Counted from the first letter of the stretch, positions 22,317 through 31,933 are shown. The stretch is 64,000 nt of DNA from Lysobacterales bacterium (GCA_017302035.1 JAFLEA010000001.1:1-64000), one strand, 5' to 3'. Program-made: numbers and translations. Notes: a model not told the origin generated them from the letters alone.

Positions 22317-23078
22317 GTGCCCGCCCATTTCCCGCTCCGCCTCGTCGGCCGCCGCATGCTGGCGCCGAGCGTCGGCCACTACACACTCGCCCGCGACGAC
22401 GGCCAGCCGCTGGACTTCCGTCCGGGCCAGTTCATCCAGATCCACTTCGAGCGCGGCGACGGCGCCGCGGTACGCCGCAGCTACTCGCTGGCCACCCGCC
22501 ACGACCACGCGCTCGGCCCCGGCGAGGTAGTGGAGATCGCGGTCAGCCACCTGCCCGGCGGCGCGGCCACCGCCCTGTTCGAGGGCCTGGCCATCGGCCA
22601 GCGGATCGAGGCCAGCGGCCCCTATGGCCGCTTCTGCCTGGTGCCCGGCGACGGCAACCGCCGCTACCTGCTGATCGCCACCGGCACCGGCGTCACCCCG
22701 TACCGATCGATGCTGCCGGACCTGGCCGCGCAGATCGCCGGGCGGGGCGTGGAGATCGTGCTGCTGCTGGGCGCGCGCACTCCGGCCGAACTGCTGTACG
22801 GCGACGAGTTCCGCGCCTTCGCCGCCGCCCACCCCGGCTTCCGCTTCGTGCCCTGCTTCTCGCGCGAGTTGCCCGAACCGGGCTCGGCGCACGCCCACCC
22901 CGACGTGCGCCGCGGCTACGTGCAGCAGCACCTGGCCGAATTCGCCCCGGACCCGGCCGCCGACATCGCCTACCTGTGCGGCAACCCGGACATGGTCGAT
23001 GCCTGCTTCGAGGCGCTGAAGGAGTGCGGCCTGCCGGTACCGCGGATCCGGCGCGAGAAGTACGTCAGCAACGCCTGA
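22317..23078 (+). CDS. fpr: Ferredoxin-NADP reductase
   Basis: A 253-residue flavoprotein moving electrons between NADP(H) and ferredoxin or flavodoxin. The FAD domain shows FRPGQFIQIHFERGDG and the RSYSLATRHD motif that binds the isoalloxazine; the NADP domain shows LLIATGTGVTPYRSMLPDL, LLLGARTPAELLYGDEF and AYLCGNPDMVDACFEALK, ending in EKYVSNA, a C-terminal ending typical of this bacterial subclass. GTG at 22317 is chosen because related proteins start a few residues before the FPLRLVGRRMLAPSVGHYTL block; ATG 22356 would cut into that conserved part. The gene stands alone, divergent from the ABC genes. Confidence 0.88.
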   Translation: MPAHFPLRLVGRRMLAPSVGHYTLARDDGQPLDFRPGQFIQIHFERGDGAAVRRSYSLATRHDHALGPGEVVEIAVSHLPGGAATALFEGLAIGQRIEASGPYGRFCLVPGDGNRRYLLIATGTGVTPYRSMLPDLAAQIAGRGVEIVLLLGARTPAELLYGDEFRAFAAAHPGFRFVPCFSRELPEPGSAHAHPDVRRGYVQQHLAEFAPDPAADIAYLCGNPDMVDACFEALKECGLPVPRIRREKYVSNA

Positions 23079-23097
23079 AGCCATCTGTAAAGGACGC

Positions 23098-23126
23098 TTG
23101 ACATACCGGGCCGCCGACCGTATCGT
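23098..23126 (+). promoter_or_regulatory. Sigma-70 promoter of the membrane protein/XRE pair
   Basis: A consensus -35 TTGACA (23098-23103), a 17-bp spacer and a -10 TATCGT (23121-23126). Transcription would start near 23133, inside the operator just downstream. Confidence 0.75.
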
Positions 23127-23128
23127 TC

Positions 23129-23146
23129 TGTCAAGTTAGCTTGACA
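23129..23146 (+). promoter_or_regulatory. Probable operator of the XRE regulator
   Basis: A perfect inverted repeat TGTCAAG-TTAG-CTTGACA covering the predicted transcription start. A further half-site CTTGACA overlaps the -35 at 23097-23103. Such a site is expected for autorepression by the small XRE protein encoded as the second gene of this unit. Assignment to that regulator is inference from position and symmetry. Confidence 0.65.
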
Positions 23147-23160
23147 CACCCGCCCGCACC

Positions 23161-23742
23161 ATGAACCGCATCAAAGCCCGCCACCTGCTGGTCGCCGCCG
23201 TGGTCTTCGGCGTGACCGCGTTCGCCCTGTCGCGACTGATCCCCGGCGGGATCCCGCGCCCGACGCTCGTGGTCCTGTACGGCACCGCGCTGCTGCTGGC
23301 CTTCGCCGCACTGTTGCGCGGCAATCTGCCCGGGCCTTGCGATGCCGCGACGCCCACGCTGCGCCGCCGCTACACGCGCGAGCTGATGCTGGCGATGGCC
23401 AGCTACGTCATGGTCCTGTTCGTCTCGATCTGGCTGCTCAAGCGGATCGAGGAGCCTGCCCTGCGCGCCCTGGTTGCACTGGCGCCGCTGCCGCCGATCG
23501 CGCTGGCGATGCGCGCGATCGTCCGCTACATCCGCGACGTGGACGAGATGCAGCAGCGCATCGAGCTGGAAGCGGTCTGCATCGCCACCGCCTTCGTCTC
23601 GCTGCTGTACATGGCCGGCGGCTTCCTGCAGATCGCCAGGGTCATCGCCGTGGACGCCGGCGCCGCGATGATCTGGGTGTTCCCGCTGGTCTGCCTCGCG
23701 TACGGCCTGGCCAAGGTCGTCGTGCTCAGGCGCTATCGGTGA
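23161..23742 (+). CDS. Four- to five-helix inner-membrane protein, unknown function
   Basis: A 193-residue membrane protein with hydrophobic segments near residues 8-28, 37-56, 75-94, 100-120 and further pairs to the end. No catalytic motif or known domain was recognised. A charged stretch RYIRDVDEMQQRIELEA lies in a loop in the middle. It is translationally coupled to the small XRE regulator gene (its TGA overlaps the GTG start). Pairs of a small membrane protein and a 65-residue XRE repressor are widespread; the membrane partner may sense or modulate the regulator, but this is not established here. Confidence 0.8.
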   Translation: MNRIKARHLLVAAVVFGVTAFALSRLIPGGIPRPTLVVLYGTALLLAFAALLRGNLPGPCDAATPTLRRRYTRELMLAMASYVMVLFVSIWLLKRIEEPALRALVALAPLPPIALAMRAIVRYIRDVDEMQQRIELEAVCIATAFVSLLYMAGGFLQIARVIAVDAGAAMIWVFPLVCLAYGLAKVVVLRRYR

Positions 23743-23936
23743 ACAACCGCCTGCGCGAACTGCGCGATGCGCAAGGCTGGTCCCAGGGTGAACTGGCCGA
23801 CCGGCTGGACGTGTCGCGGCAGACGGTCAACGCGCTGGAGACCGGGAAGTACGACCCCAGCCTGCCACTGGCGTTCCGGATCGCGCGCCTGTTCGGGCTG
23901 CGCATCGAGGACGTGTTCCTGCCGGACCAGGCCTGA
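23739..23936 (+). CDS. Small XRE-family transcriptional regulator
   Basis: A 65-residue stand-alone helix-turn-helix protein. The HTH is LRDAQGWSQGELADRLDV followed by SRQTVNALETGKYDPSLPLA, the typical YozG/small-Cro-like form with recognition helix SRQTVNALE. The C-terminal helix ends FGLRIEDVFLPDQA. GTG at 23739 is the start because it overlaps the upstream stop (GTGA) and the family begins immediately before the first helix. It is likely to bind the inverted repeat at 23129-23146 and control its own two-gene operon. Confidence 0.88.
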   Translation: MNNRLRELRDAQGWSQGELADRLDVSRQTVNALETGKYDPSLPLAFRIARLFGLRIEDVFLPDQA

Positions 23937-23991
23937 CCGGCGCCACCGCTACCGCAATCCCATTTCCACCGAACCACGAGGGACCGTTCCG

Positions 23992-25518
23992 ATGAATCCA
24001 CGCAAGGCCCACCCTCTCCCGGCCCTGGCCGCGCTGGCCGCCGTGGCCGCCCTGCTGGCCGGTTGCGATTCCGGCGCCGATCCGGCGACGGACACCACCG
24101 CCACCCGCCACTACGGCAGCATCGCCTTCGAGCCCTGCACCCTGGCCAGCGGCCAGGGTGCGCGCAACGTGCAGGCGCAGTGCGCGAAGTTCGAGGTGCC
24201 GGAGGATCGTTCCGCGCCGGACGGCCGCCGGATCGAGCTCAACCTGGCGTGGCTGCCGGCCACCGAGGAAGGCTCCGCCACCGACGATCCGGTGTTCTTC
24301 CTCGCCGGCGGCCCCGGCCAGTCGGCGGTGCAGGTGTGGCCGCAACTGGACCCGGCCTTCGCCGCGGTGCGCAAGCAGCGCCACGTGGTGCTGGTCGACC
24401 AGCGTGGCACCGGCGGCTCCAATGCCCTGGAATGCCGGCCGGCCGACGACACCCTGGACACCCCGGCCACCGATATCGATGCCGATGCCATCGCCGCCAT
24501 GGCCCGCCGCTGCGCCGCGGAAGTGGCCGATCGCGCCGACCCGCGCTTCTACACCACTACCGACGCGATCGCCGACCTGGACGCGGTGCGCGAGGCGATC
24601 GGCGCGGCGCAGGTCAACCTGGTCGGCGTTTCCTATGGCACCCGCGTGGCCCAGCAGTACGCGGCGCGTTTCCCCGACCGCGTGCGCAGCATCGTGCTCG
24701 ATGCGGTGGCACCCAACGACCTGGTGGTCGGCGGCGAATTCGCTCATACCTTCGAGGACGCAATCCGCCTGCAGTCCGGGCAATGCCGCGAGCTGCCGGC
24801 GTGCGCGCAACGTTTCCCCAGGGACGCGCACGCCCAGCTCGAATCACTGGTGGCGCGCCTGCGCGATGCACCGGTGGAAGTGGAATTCCGCGACCCGGCC
24901 AGCGGCGAGAGCCGCAAGGGCACCGTGAACGCCGACACCGTCACCGGCCTGGCCTTCATGTTCTCGTACATGCCGCAGACCGCCTCGCTGCTGCCGCTGG
25001 TGCTGGACGAAGCCGACCACGGCCGCTTTGCGCCGCTGATGTCGCTGTCGGAACTGATGGGCCGCAACACCGCCGGGTCGATGGCGCGCGGCATGCAGTG
25101 GTCGGTGATCTGCGCCGAGGACGCCGACCGCCACGTGGAGGACGCCGCAACCAAGGACACCCTGCTCGGCCAGGACGTGGCACGGATGTTCTTCGCCGGC
25201 TGTGCAGGCTGGCCGCACGGCAGCCGCCCGGATGGCTTCACCGAGCCGCTGCGTTCGCAGGCGCCGGCGCTGCTGATTTCCGGCGAATTCGACCCGGTCA
25301 CGCCGCCACGCTATGGCGAACGCGTCGTCCAGGGCCTGCCCAACGGCCGCCACCTGGTGTTGCGCGGCCAGAGTCACGGCGGCCTGGCGCTGGGCTGCAT
25401 GCCGCGCCTGCTGGGCCAGTTCATGGAATCGGCCGACGCCAAGGCGCTCGACACCGCCTGCCTGGACACGCTGACCTACGTGCCGCCCTTCACCAGTTTC
25501 AACGGATGGGAACCCTGA
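23992..25518 (+). CDS. Secreted alpha/beta hydrolase lipoprotein (tripeptidyl/prolyl aminopeptidase-like)
   Basis: A 508-residue protein with signal peptide and lipobox (AALLAGCDSG, Cys near 24). The catalytic domain has FFLAGGPGQSAVQVWP (oxyanion loop), LVDQRGTGGSNALEC, and the nucleophile elbow VGVSYGTRVAQQYA. The C-terminal TAP-like domain includes ALLISGEFDPVTPPRYGE (acid) and LRGQSHGGLALGCMP (histidine), so the catalytic triad is complete. Members release N-terminal residues or short peptides from substrates outside the cytoplasm. It precedes the NatAB-like transporter genes by 43 bp and may be co-transcribed with them, a pairing often seen in this group of bacteria. Confidence 0.86.
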   Translation: MNPRKAHPLPALAALAAVAALLAGCDSGADPATDTTATRHYGSIAFEPCTLASGQGARNVQAQCAKFEVPEDRSAPDGRRIELNLAWLPATEEGSATDDPVFFLAGGPGQSAVQVWPQLDPAFAAVRKQRHVVLVDQRGTGGSNALECRPADDTLDTPATDIDADAIAAMARRCAAEVADRADPRFYTTTDAIADLDAVREAIGAAQVNLVGVSYGTRVAQQYAARFPDRVRSIVLDAVAPNDLVVGGEFAHTFEDAIRLQSGQCRELPACAQRFPRDAHAQLESLVARLRDAPVEVEFRDPASGESRKGTVNADTVTGLAFMFSYMPQTASLLPLVLDEADHGRFAPLMSLSELMGRNTAGSMARGMQWSVICAEDADRHVEDAATKDTLLGQDVARMFFAGCAGWPHGSRPDGFTEPLRSQAPALLISGEFDPVTPPRYGERVVQGLPNGRHLVLRGQSHGGLALGCMPRLLGQFMESADAKALDTACLDTLTYVPPFTSFNGWEP

Positions 25519-25561
25519 TGCGCACGCACGCACCCCTGCCCCCACACGCCGGAGACGCGCC

Positions 25562-26308
25562 ATGATCCGCGCCCACGACCTGCACAAGCGCTTCAAGACC
25601 AAGACCGGCACCGTGAACGCGGTGGCCGGCGTCGGCTTCGAGGCCCACGACGGCCAGATCACCGGCCTGCTCGGGCCCAACGGTGCCGGCAAGACCACCA
25701 CCCTGCGCATGCTCTACACCCTGATGAAGCCCGACCAGGGCCGCATCGAGGTGGACGGCGTGGATCCGGCGAAGGATCCGGTCACCGTGCGCCGCGCGCT
25801 GGGCGTGCTGCCCGACGCGCGCGGCGTGTACAAGCGCCTGACCGCGCGCGAGAACATCGCCTACTTCGCCCGCCTGCACGGGCTGTCGACGCAACGCACC
25901 GCCGAGCGCATCGCCAGGCTGTCGGAGGCGCTGGACATGGAGGAGATCCTGGACCGGCAGACCGAGGGCTTCTCCCAGGGCCAGCGGACCAAGACCGCGA
26001 TCGCCCGCGCCCTGGTCCACGACCCGCGCAACGTGATCCTCGACGAGCCGACCAACGGCCTGGACGTGATGACCACGCGCGCCATGCGCACCTTCCTGCG
26101 CGGACTGCGCGACGAGGGTCGCTGCGTGATCTTCTCCAGCCACATCATGCAGGAGGTCGCCGCGCTGTGCGATCGCATCGTGATCGTGGCCAAGGGCCAG
26201 GTGGTCGCCGCCGGCACCGCCGACCAGCTGCGCGAGCAGACCGGCGAGGACAACCTGGAGGACGCCTTCGTCAAGGCAATCGGTTCGGAGGAGGGCCTGC
26301 ACGCATGA
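25562..26308 (+). CDS. natA: ABC transporter ATPase, NatA-like
   Basis: A 248-residue ATPase: Walker A GLLGPNGAGKTTTLRML, Q-loop region in GVLPDARGVYKRLTARENI, signature FSQGQRTKTAIARALVHD (a variant of LSGGQ typical for NatA), Walker B NVILDEPTNGLD and switch histidine FSSHIMQEV. It works with the overlapping permease gene; NatAB in Bacillus exports sodium, but the substrate in proteobacterial homologues is not proven. Strongly coupled to natB (stop overlaps the next ATG). Confidence 0.9.
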   Translation: MIRAHDLHKRFKTKTGTVNAVAGVGFEAHDGQITGLLGPNGAGKTTTLRMLYTLMKPDQGRIEVDGVDPAKDPVTVRRALGVLPDARGVYKRLTARENIAYFARLHGLSTQRTAERIARLSEALDMEEILDRQTEGFSQGQRTKTAIARALVHDPRNVILDEPTNGLDVMTTRAMRTFLRGLRDEGRCVIFSSHIMQEVAALCDRIVIVAKGQVVAAGTADQLREQTGEDNLEDAFVKAIGSEEGLHA

Positions 26309-27486
26309 ACGCGCTGACGACGATGTGGACGGTGATGCTGAAGGAGCTGCGCGACATCGGCCGCGACCGGCGGACCCTGGCGCTCACCCTGTTCCTGAGC
26401 CCGCTGTTGTTCCCGGTACTGATCCTGGGCATGGGTACCTTGACCGAAAAGCGCATGCGCACCCAGATCGAGAAGACTCTGGAGGTGCCGACCATCGGCA
26501 TCGAACGGGCGCCCAACCTGGTCGCTTTCCTGGCCACCCAGGGAATCGAGGCAGTGGAAGCACCGCCGGATCTGGAAGCGGCATTGCGCGACCAGCGCCA
26601 GGACATCGGCCTGCGCATTTCCGATTCCTTCGCCCAGGACTGGCATGCCGGCAGGCCGGCGCTGGTGGAGGTGATGCTGGACAGCACCCAGCGCGACTCG
26701 AACATCCTCGAACGCCGCGTGCGCGGCGCGCTGGCGGCCTACTCGGGCCAGGTCGGCGCATTGCGCCTGTTGGTCCGCGGCGTGGATTCGGCGGTGGCGC
26801 AACCGGTGAACGTCGGTACCCTGGACGTGGCCACGCCCGAAGCCCAGCGCGGCGCGATGCTGTCGATGATCCTGCCGTACTTCCTGATCATCACCGCCTT
26901 CCTCGGCGGTGCGGCGCTGGTACTGGACGCCACTGCAGGCGAGCGCGAGCGGCAGTCGCTGGAGCCGTTGCTGGCCACGCCGGCGCCGCGCGGGGCGATC
27001 GTCAGCGGCAAGATCGCCGCCGCCTGCCTGCTCGGCCTGGGCACGCTGCTGCTGTCGCTGCTGGCGATCAAGCTCAGCGCGCAGTTCGCCACCAGCATGG
27101 CCCGCACCCTGGACGTGTCGCTGCTGTCGATCGCCAAGATGCTGTTCGTGCTGCTGCCCATGCTGCTGATCGGCACTTCGCTGCTGACCTTCCTGGCCGC
27201 CGCGGCGAAGAGCCTGAAGGAAGCGCAGAGCCACATGACCTGGCTGATGCTGCTGCCGATGATCCCGACCATCATGCTGATGGTCAATCCGGTGAAGACC
27301 CAGCTGTGGCAGTTCTCGGTGCCGTTCCTGGCCCAGAACCAGCTGCTGCTGAAGGTGATCCGTGGCGAACCGATCAGCCCGCAGGTGTGGGCGGTATACC
27401 TGGGCTGCAGCCTGGGCCTGGCCCTGTTGCTGTGGCTGGCCGCGGTCGTCCGCTACCGCCAGGAGAAGCTGGCGATCTCGACCTGA
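26305..27486 (+). CDS. natB: ABC transporter permease, NatB-like
   Basis: A 393-residue membrane protein. The first transmembrane segment (RTLALTLFLSPLLFPVLILG) is followed by a long extracytoplasmic domain of roughly 170 residues, then five to six membrane helices at the C-terminus including LSMILPYFLIITAFLGGAAL and the intracellular motif GERERQSLEPLLATPAPRGAIVSGK, which is diagnostic of the NatB/ABC-2 exporters. Its ATG at 26305 overlaps the natA stop. A strong terminator follows at 27515-27543. Confidence 0.9.
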   Translation: MNALTTMWTVMLKELRDIGRDRRTLALTLFLSPLLFPVLILGMGTLTEKRMRTQIEKTLEVPTIGIERAPNLVAFLATQGIEAVEAPPDLEAALRDQRQDIGLRISDSFAQDWHAGRPALVEVMLDSTQRDSNILERRVRGALAAYSGQVGALRLLVRGVDSAVAQPVNVGTLDVATPEAQRGAMLSMILPYFLIITAFLGGAALVLDATAGERERQSLEPLLATPAPRGAIVSGKIAAACLLGLGTLLLSLLAIKLSAQFATSMARTLDVSLLSIAKMLFVLLPMLLIGTSLLTFLAAAAKSLKEAQSHMTWLMLLPMIPTIMLMVNPVKTQLWQFSVPFLAQNQLLLKVIRGEPISPQVWAVYLGCSLGLALLLWLAAVVRYRQEKLAIST

Positions 27487-27514
27487 GCGCCGTCGGCAAC
27501 CGGGGTGCGGAAAA

Positions 27515-27543
27515 GGAAAGGCCCGGCGATGCCGGGCCTTTCC
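27515..27543. terminator. Bidirectional terminator between natB and the TonB-like gene
   Basis: A perfect 13-bp stem (27515-27527 with 27531-27543) with a GAT loop, flanked by A-rich and T-rich ends, so it can stop transcription from both converging genes. Confidence 0.85.
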
Positions 27544-27579
27544 ATTCGTTCGCTGCCCGGGCGCCAGTGCCCGGAGCGG

Positions 27580-28590
27580 TCAACCGCCTGGGTTGAAAGC
27601 CAGCGTGCGGCGCGTGGTGACCGGCGCATCGACCGGCTCGAAGCGCCAACGGCGCACCGCATTGAGGGCCTCGCGGTCGAAGGTGCGCGCTGGATTGGCG
27701 CGCAGCACGCGTGCATCGGTCACGCTGCCGTCGGTGCCCACGGTGAACTCGACCAGCACTTCCCCGGACGTGCCCGAACGCAGTGCCTCGGGCGGATAGC
27801 GCGGCGAAGGCGTGCTGATCGCGCGCAGGCTGCGCTGCGCGGGCGCGGCGGCAGGAGGCGGCGAGGTCGCGGTGGTGGCGGCCGCAGCGGCCTGGCGCGC
27901 AGCGGCGGCTTCGCGCTCGGCTTCGCGCTGGATCTCGGCCTGGCGCGCGGCTTCCTGCTGTTCGGCCAGGCGGCGCGCGGCCTCGGCCTCGGCCTGCTGC
28001 TGCGCGGCCTGTTGCTGCTGCTGTTGCTGCAGGCGGGTTTCGGCCTCGACCTGGGCGCGCGTGGCCTCCGCTTCGGTGCGCTTGGCCGCGGCCTGCTGGG
28101 TGGCCACGATGCTCTGGCGGATGCGCGGCAGCGCCGGCGCGGTCCCGTCCGCCTTCTCGATCAATGCGACCAGGCGCTGCGCCTCGTCGAACTGCTCGCG
28201 CACCACCGCCTGCTCGGCGGCGATGACGGTATAGGGCATCAAGTCGGTCAGCGCGCTGGACACGGCCGCGTCGTCGGGCAGCTTGTCGCGCAGGGCCAGG
28301 TAGTACTCCATGGCGTTGTCGCTGGCCGGCGCGTACATGCGGTTCTCGCGCAGCGCCTTGCTGGCCGCCTCGCGCAGCTGGTCGGCGCTCATCGCCTGGA
28401 CGGTGGCCGCGACCGCAGGCGCCTGCGGGCTCGCCGCCGCAGGCGTGGTGGTGGCCGGCGCATCGCCGGTCGCGGCGGCAGGCGCAGGCGTGGCGGCCGG
28501 TTGTTCCTGCCTGGAACAGGCGCCCAGCGCGACCGCCAGCAACAGGCACGCGCACAGGCGCGATCCCGGCGATATGTTCATGGACAACAT
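27580..28590 (-). CDS. TonB C-terminal-domain lipoprotein
   Basis: A 336-residue protein. The N-terminus MLSMNISPGSRLCACLLLAV is a signal peptide with lipobox LGACS, so it should be lipid-anchored. An alpha-helical, Gln/Ala/Glu-rich region (about 150-235, including a run of seven glutamines) forms a likely coiled coil. The last 80 residues are a TonB-type domain: STPSPRYPPEALRSGTSGEV, LVEFTVGTDGSVTDARVL and REALNAVRRWRFEPVDAP. Unlike real TonB it has no N-terminal membrane helix that could contact ExbB/ExbD. ATG 28590 is supported by a GGGGGAG ribosome-binding site; another ATG lies three codons later. Confidence 0.82.
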   Translation of the reverse strand: MLSMNISPGSRLCACLLLAVALGACSRQEQPAATPAPAAATGDAPATTTPAAASPQAPAVAATVQAMSADQLREAASKALRENRMYAPASDNAMEYYLALRDKLPDDAAVSSALTDLMPYTVIAAEQAVVREQFDEAQRLVALIEKADGTAPALPRIRQSIVATQQAAAKRTEAEATRAQVEAETRLQQQQQQQAAQQQAEAEAARRLAEQQEAARQAEIQREAEREAAAARQAAAAATTATSPPPAAAPAQRSLRAISTPSPRYPPEALRSGTSGEVLVEFTVGTDGSVTDARVLRANPARTFDREALNAVRRWRFEPVDAPVTTRRTLAFNPGG

Positions 28591-28760
28591 GCGTAACTCC
28601 CCCTTGCAAAACACAGTGGTACCGCCCGGCGGCACGGCCCCTAGCTCGCGCCATCCATCCGCGATTGTCAACCGCCCGGAGGCCCGCCACAAGCTCCTGT
28701 CCGGCCCGCGTGCACCGGCGCCGATGCCGGAAACGTGACGGCGGTCAAGTCGCGGCGATG

Positions 28761-30116
28761 CTATTTGCCGATGCAGAAGCTGGAAAAGATGTGGCCCAGC
28801 AACCGGTCGGCGTCGACCTGGCCGGTGATCCGGCCCAGCGCGACATGGGCCAGGCGCAGCTCCTCGGCGGCCAGTTCCAGCCGTTCCACGGCCAGTTCGG
28901 CGGCGGCGGCTTCGGCATGGGCCAGGGTCTGGCGCAATCCTTCGACCTGGCGCGCGCGCGCACTGAACTCGCCTTCCGCCGATTCTGGCGCACCGCCGGC
29001 GGCCAGCCGGCGCAGTGCAGCATGCAGGTCGTCCAGGCCCTGCCCGGTCAATGCCGAGACCCGGATTTCACCGGCAGCCGGCATGCCGGCTGCGGCCACG
29101 GGGTCGAGCAGGTCGGCCTTGTTCAGAATCCACAGTCGCGCCGGCACGCCGGCCGCGGCCTGCTCCAGCTCGGTGCGGCCCGCCTGCGGGGCGCACGCGT
29201 CGAGCACCAGCAAGGCCACGTCGGCGCGCCGTGCCTCGGCATGGGCGCGGCGCATACCTTCGCGCTCGATCGCGTCGCCGCCCTCGCGCAAGCCGGCGGT
29301 ATCGGACAGCTCCAGTTCCAGGCCATCGATGCGCACGGCCTCGCGCAGCACGTCGCGGGTGGTGCCGGCGACATCGGCGACGATCGCCCGCGCTTCGCCG
29401 GCCAGGGCGTTGAGGAGCGAACTCTTGCCCGCGTTCGGCGGTCCCAGCAGCACCGCGTGCAGGCCGTCGCGCAGGCGCCGGCCGCGCTCGGCGCCTTCTA
29501 TGAGCGTACCCAGCCCGACGCGCAGGCTTTCCAGCTCGGCGCGCACGGCGCCGATTCCCAGGGTCTCGATCGGCTCGTCGACGAAATCGATCGCCGCCTC
29601 CACTTGCACGCGCAGGCGCAGTAGGTGCTCGGCGATGGTGTCGACGCGTTGCGAGAACACGCCCTGCAGCGACCGCCGCGCCGCACGCGCGGCACGCAGG
29701 TCGGACGCGGCGATCAGGTCGGCGACGGCTTCGGCCTGGACCAGGTCCAGCTTGCCGTTGAGGAAGGCGCGTTCGCTGAACTCGCCCGGGCGGGCCGGTC
29801 GCGCACCCAGTTCGCAGCACCGCTCCACCAGCCGGCGCAACAGCACCGGGCTGCCGTGAGCCTGCAATTCGGCCACATCCTCGCCGGTGAAACTGTGCGG
29901 CCCGGGAAAGGCCAGTACGAGGCCGTCGTCGATCGGCTCGCCGGCCGCGTCCGCGAACACGGCGCGCAAGGCCTGGCGCGGCAACGCTTCCCGGCCGCTG
30001 AGCGCGCGCGCGATCTCCAGCGACCGCGGCCCCGACAGGCGCACGATGCCCACGCCGCCGGCGCCGGGCGCCGTGGCGATCGCCGCGATCGTTTCGCCGG
30101 CCATCGGGTCGCTCAT
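28761..30116 (-). CDS. mnmE: tRNA modification GTPase MnmE (TrmE)
   Basis: A 451-residue GTPase that, with MnmG, installs the carboxymethylaminomethyl group on the wobble uridine of certain tRNAs. N-terminal folate-binding domain: [20 protein letters not shown] and [17 protein letters not shown]. The G domain within the helical region: G1 [15 protein letters not shown]2 GTTRD, G3 DTAGLR, G4 NKAD. The C-terminal FCIGK carries the conserved catalytic cysteine. ATG 30116 gives [10 protein letters not shown], matching relatives; 30104 and 30134 are alternatives. It lies downstream of yidC, with a terminator between them. Confidence 0.96.
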   Translation of the reverse strand: MSDPMAGETIAAIATAPGAGGVGIVRLSGPRSLEIARALSGREALPRQALRAVFADAAGEPIDDGLVLAFPGPHSFTGEDVAELQAHGSPVLLRRLVERCCELGARPARPGEFSERAFLNGKLDLVQAEAVADLIAASDLRAARAARRSLQGVFSQRVDTIAEHLLRLRVQVEAAIDFVDEPIETLGIGAVRAELESLRVGLGTLIEGAERGRRLRDGLHAVLLGPPNAGKSSLLNALAGEARAIVADVAGTTRDVLREAVRIDGLELELSDTAGLREGGDAIEREGMRRAHAEARRADVALLVLDACAPQAGRTELEQAAAGVPARLWILNKADLLDPVAAAGMPAAGEIRVSALTGQGLDDLHAALRRLAAGGAPESAEGEFSARARQVEGLRQTLAHAEAAAAELAVERLELAAEELRLAHVALGRITGQVDADRLLGHIFSSFCIGK

Positions 30117-30138
30117 CGCCGCCCAGTCTGGCACAGCA

Positions 30139-30161
30139 AAAACCCGCCGGTGAGGCGGGTT
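30139..30161 (-). terminator. Rho-independent terminator downstream of yidC
   Basis: On the minus strand an 8-bp stem AACCCGCC/GGCGGGTT (loop TCACC) runs into TTTTT at 30136-30141. It lies between yidC and mnmE, so mnmE likely also has its own promoter or depends on readthrough. Confidence 0.75.
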
Positions 30162-30189
30162 CCTGCAGGACCGCGAAGCGACGGCACGG

Positions 30190-31911
30190 TCACTTCGCCG
30201 GCGCGGCCTTCGGTGCCGGCTCGCCGTGCTTCTTCATCATCCACCACTGCTGGAGCAGGCCCAGCGAACCGTTGGTGACCCAGTACAGCACCAGGCCGGC
30301 GGGGAAGAACGCCATCATCACGCCGAACGCGACCGGCATGAACTGCATCATCTTCTGCTGCACCGGGTCCATGCCCGGGGACGGCTGCAGCTTCTGGGTG
30401 AACCACATCACCGCCACGTTGATCACCGGCAGGATGAAGTACGGATCGCGCGCGGTCAGGTCCTGGATCCACCAGATCCACGGCGCGTGGCGCAGCTCCA
30501 CCGACTCCACCAGCACCCAGTACAGGGCCAGGAACACCGGCATCTGCACCAGGATCGGCAGGCAGCCGCCCATCGGGTTGATCTTCTCCTTCTTGTACAG
30601 CTCCATCATCGCGGTCTGGAACTTCTGCTTGTCGTCCCCGTAGCGCTCCTTCAGCTGCTGGATGCGCGGCTGGAACTTGCGCATCTTGGCGAAGCTCTTG
30701 TACTGCGCGGCCGACAGCGGATACAGCGCCAGCTTGACCAGGAACACCAGGCCGATGATCGCCCAGCCCCAGTTGCCGAACAGCGCGTACAGGTGGCTCA
30801 ACACCCAGAACAGGCCTTCGCCGAGGATGGCCAGGATCGAGAACTGGCTGTAGTCCACCGCCCGTTCCAGGCCCGGCACCTGCTGAGCGCGGATTTCCGA
30901 AACCAGCTTCGGACCGACGTACAGACGCGCCTGGGTGGTCGCGGTCGCGCCCGGGGCGACCTGCAGCGTCTGGCCCAACTCGCGCACCAGCGCGCCGCTG
31001 GGCGGGGCGTCGAGGGAGATGGTGGACGGCTGCTGCCCTTCCGGGATCCACGCACTGAAGAAATGGTGCTGCAGCATCGCGATCCAGCCATTGGCGGCCT
31101 GCTGGTCGACGCGACCGTCCTCGAGGTAGTCCTCGCCGAACCGGCGCCGCTGGTATTTGCCGTCGAACCAGGCCGTGCCGGTGAAGCTGAAGGACTCCGG
31201 ATGGGTATAGCCGCGCTTGATCACCGGCGGCTTGCGGATCAGCTGGCGATAGACCTGGCCCTGCCAGGGCGTGGTGCCCCGGTTGACGACCTCGTCGCGC
31301 ACTTCCACCGCATAGGAGCCGCGGGTGAGGGTGTAGGTGCGGCGGATGCTGACTCCGTCCGGACCGTTCCAGACGAAGGGCACCTCCACCTGCTGCTGGC
31401 CGTCGGCGAGGACGAATTCGGTCTGTGCTCCCTCGGGCACGAATCCGGACTGGTGGCTGGGCGCGGCGCCGGTGGCGCTGACCCAGCCGGCCTGGGCGGC
31501 ATAGAAGTTGGCCGGGTCGGCATCGAACAGCCGGACCGGCGCACCGCCGCCCTGGCGGGTCTGCGGGAACTGCGGCAGGTCGGCCTGCAGCACGCTGCCA
31601 CCGTCCAGGACCAGGTCGAGCACGTCGGTGCGGACCGTGACCCGGTGGGCGTCCGCCACCGGCGCGGTCGCGATGGCGGCTGGCGACACGGCCGGGGTCG
31701 CGGCCGGAACGGCAGGATCGCCGGCGGCGGCCGGGGTGGCGGGGCCAGGAACCGCGGCCGGGATGGCCGCAGCGGCCGCAGCGGAAGCGGTCGCGGCGGC
31801 AACTGGGGTCGCGGCCGCCGGTGGGGCGGCCCGCTCCTTGCCCCACTCCATCCACAGCAGCATCGCCACCATCAGCCAGGCAAAGATCAGGAATACGCGG
31901 GTCTGGTTCAT
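30190..31911 (-). CDS. yidC: Membrane protein insertase YidC
   Basis: A 573-residue insertase that integrates proteins into the inner membrane alone or with SecYEG. The N-terminal anchor is [20 protein letters not shown]. It is followed by an Ala/Pro-rich segment, the large periplasmic beta domain (about 80-340) and five transmembrane helices. The conserved core is seen in [40 protein letters not shown], and the last helix [20 protein letters not shown]. It is in the usual rpmH-rnpA-yidC-mnmE order; 22 bp separate it from rnpA, leaving no room for yidD. Confidence 0.97.
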   Translation of the reverse strand: MNQTRVFLIFAWLMVAMLLWMEWGKERAAPPAAATPVAAATASAAAAAAIPAAVPGPATPAAAGDPAVPAATPAVSPAAIATAPVADAHRVTVRTDVLDLVLDGGSVLQADLPQFPQTRQGGGAPVRLFDADPANFYAAQAGWVSATGAAPSHQSGFVPEGAQTEFVLADGQQQVEVPFVWNGPDGVSIRRTYTLTRGSYAVEVRDEVVNRGTTPWQGQVYRQLIRKPPVIKRGYTHPESFSFTGTAWFDGKYQRRRFGEDYLEDGRVDQQAANGWIAMLQHHFFSAWIPEGQQPSTISLDAPPSGALVRELGQTLQVAPGATATTQARLYVGPKLVSEIRAQQVPGLERAVDYSQFSILAILGEGLFWVLSHLYALFGNWGWAIIGLVFLVKLALYPLSAAQYKSFAKMRKFQPRIQQLKERYGDDKQKFQTAMMELYKKEKINPMGGCLPILVQMPVFLALYWVLVESVELRHAPWIWWIQDLTARDPYFILPVINVAVMWFTQKLQPSPGMDPVQQKMMQFMPVAFGVMMAFFPAGLVLYWVTNGSLGLLQQWWMMKKHGEPAPKAAPAK

Positions 31912-31933
31912 CGGGCAGGCTGGCTCGGCCGGA

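Noticed and set aside
31912-31933. Place of yidD between rnpA and yidC
   Set aside because: Only 22 bp are present, so no yidD exists here.
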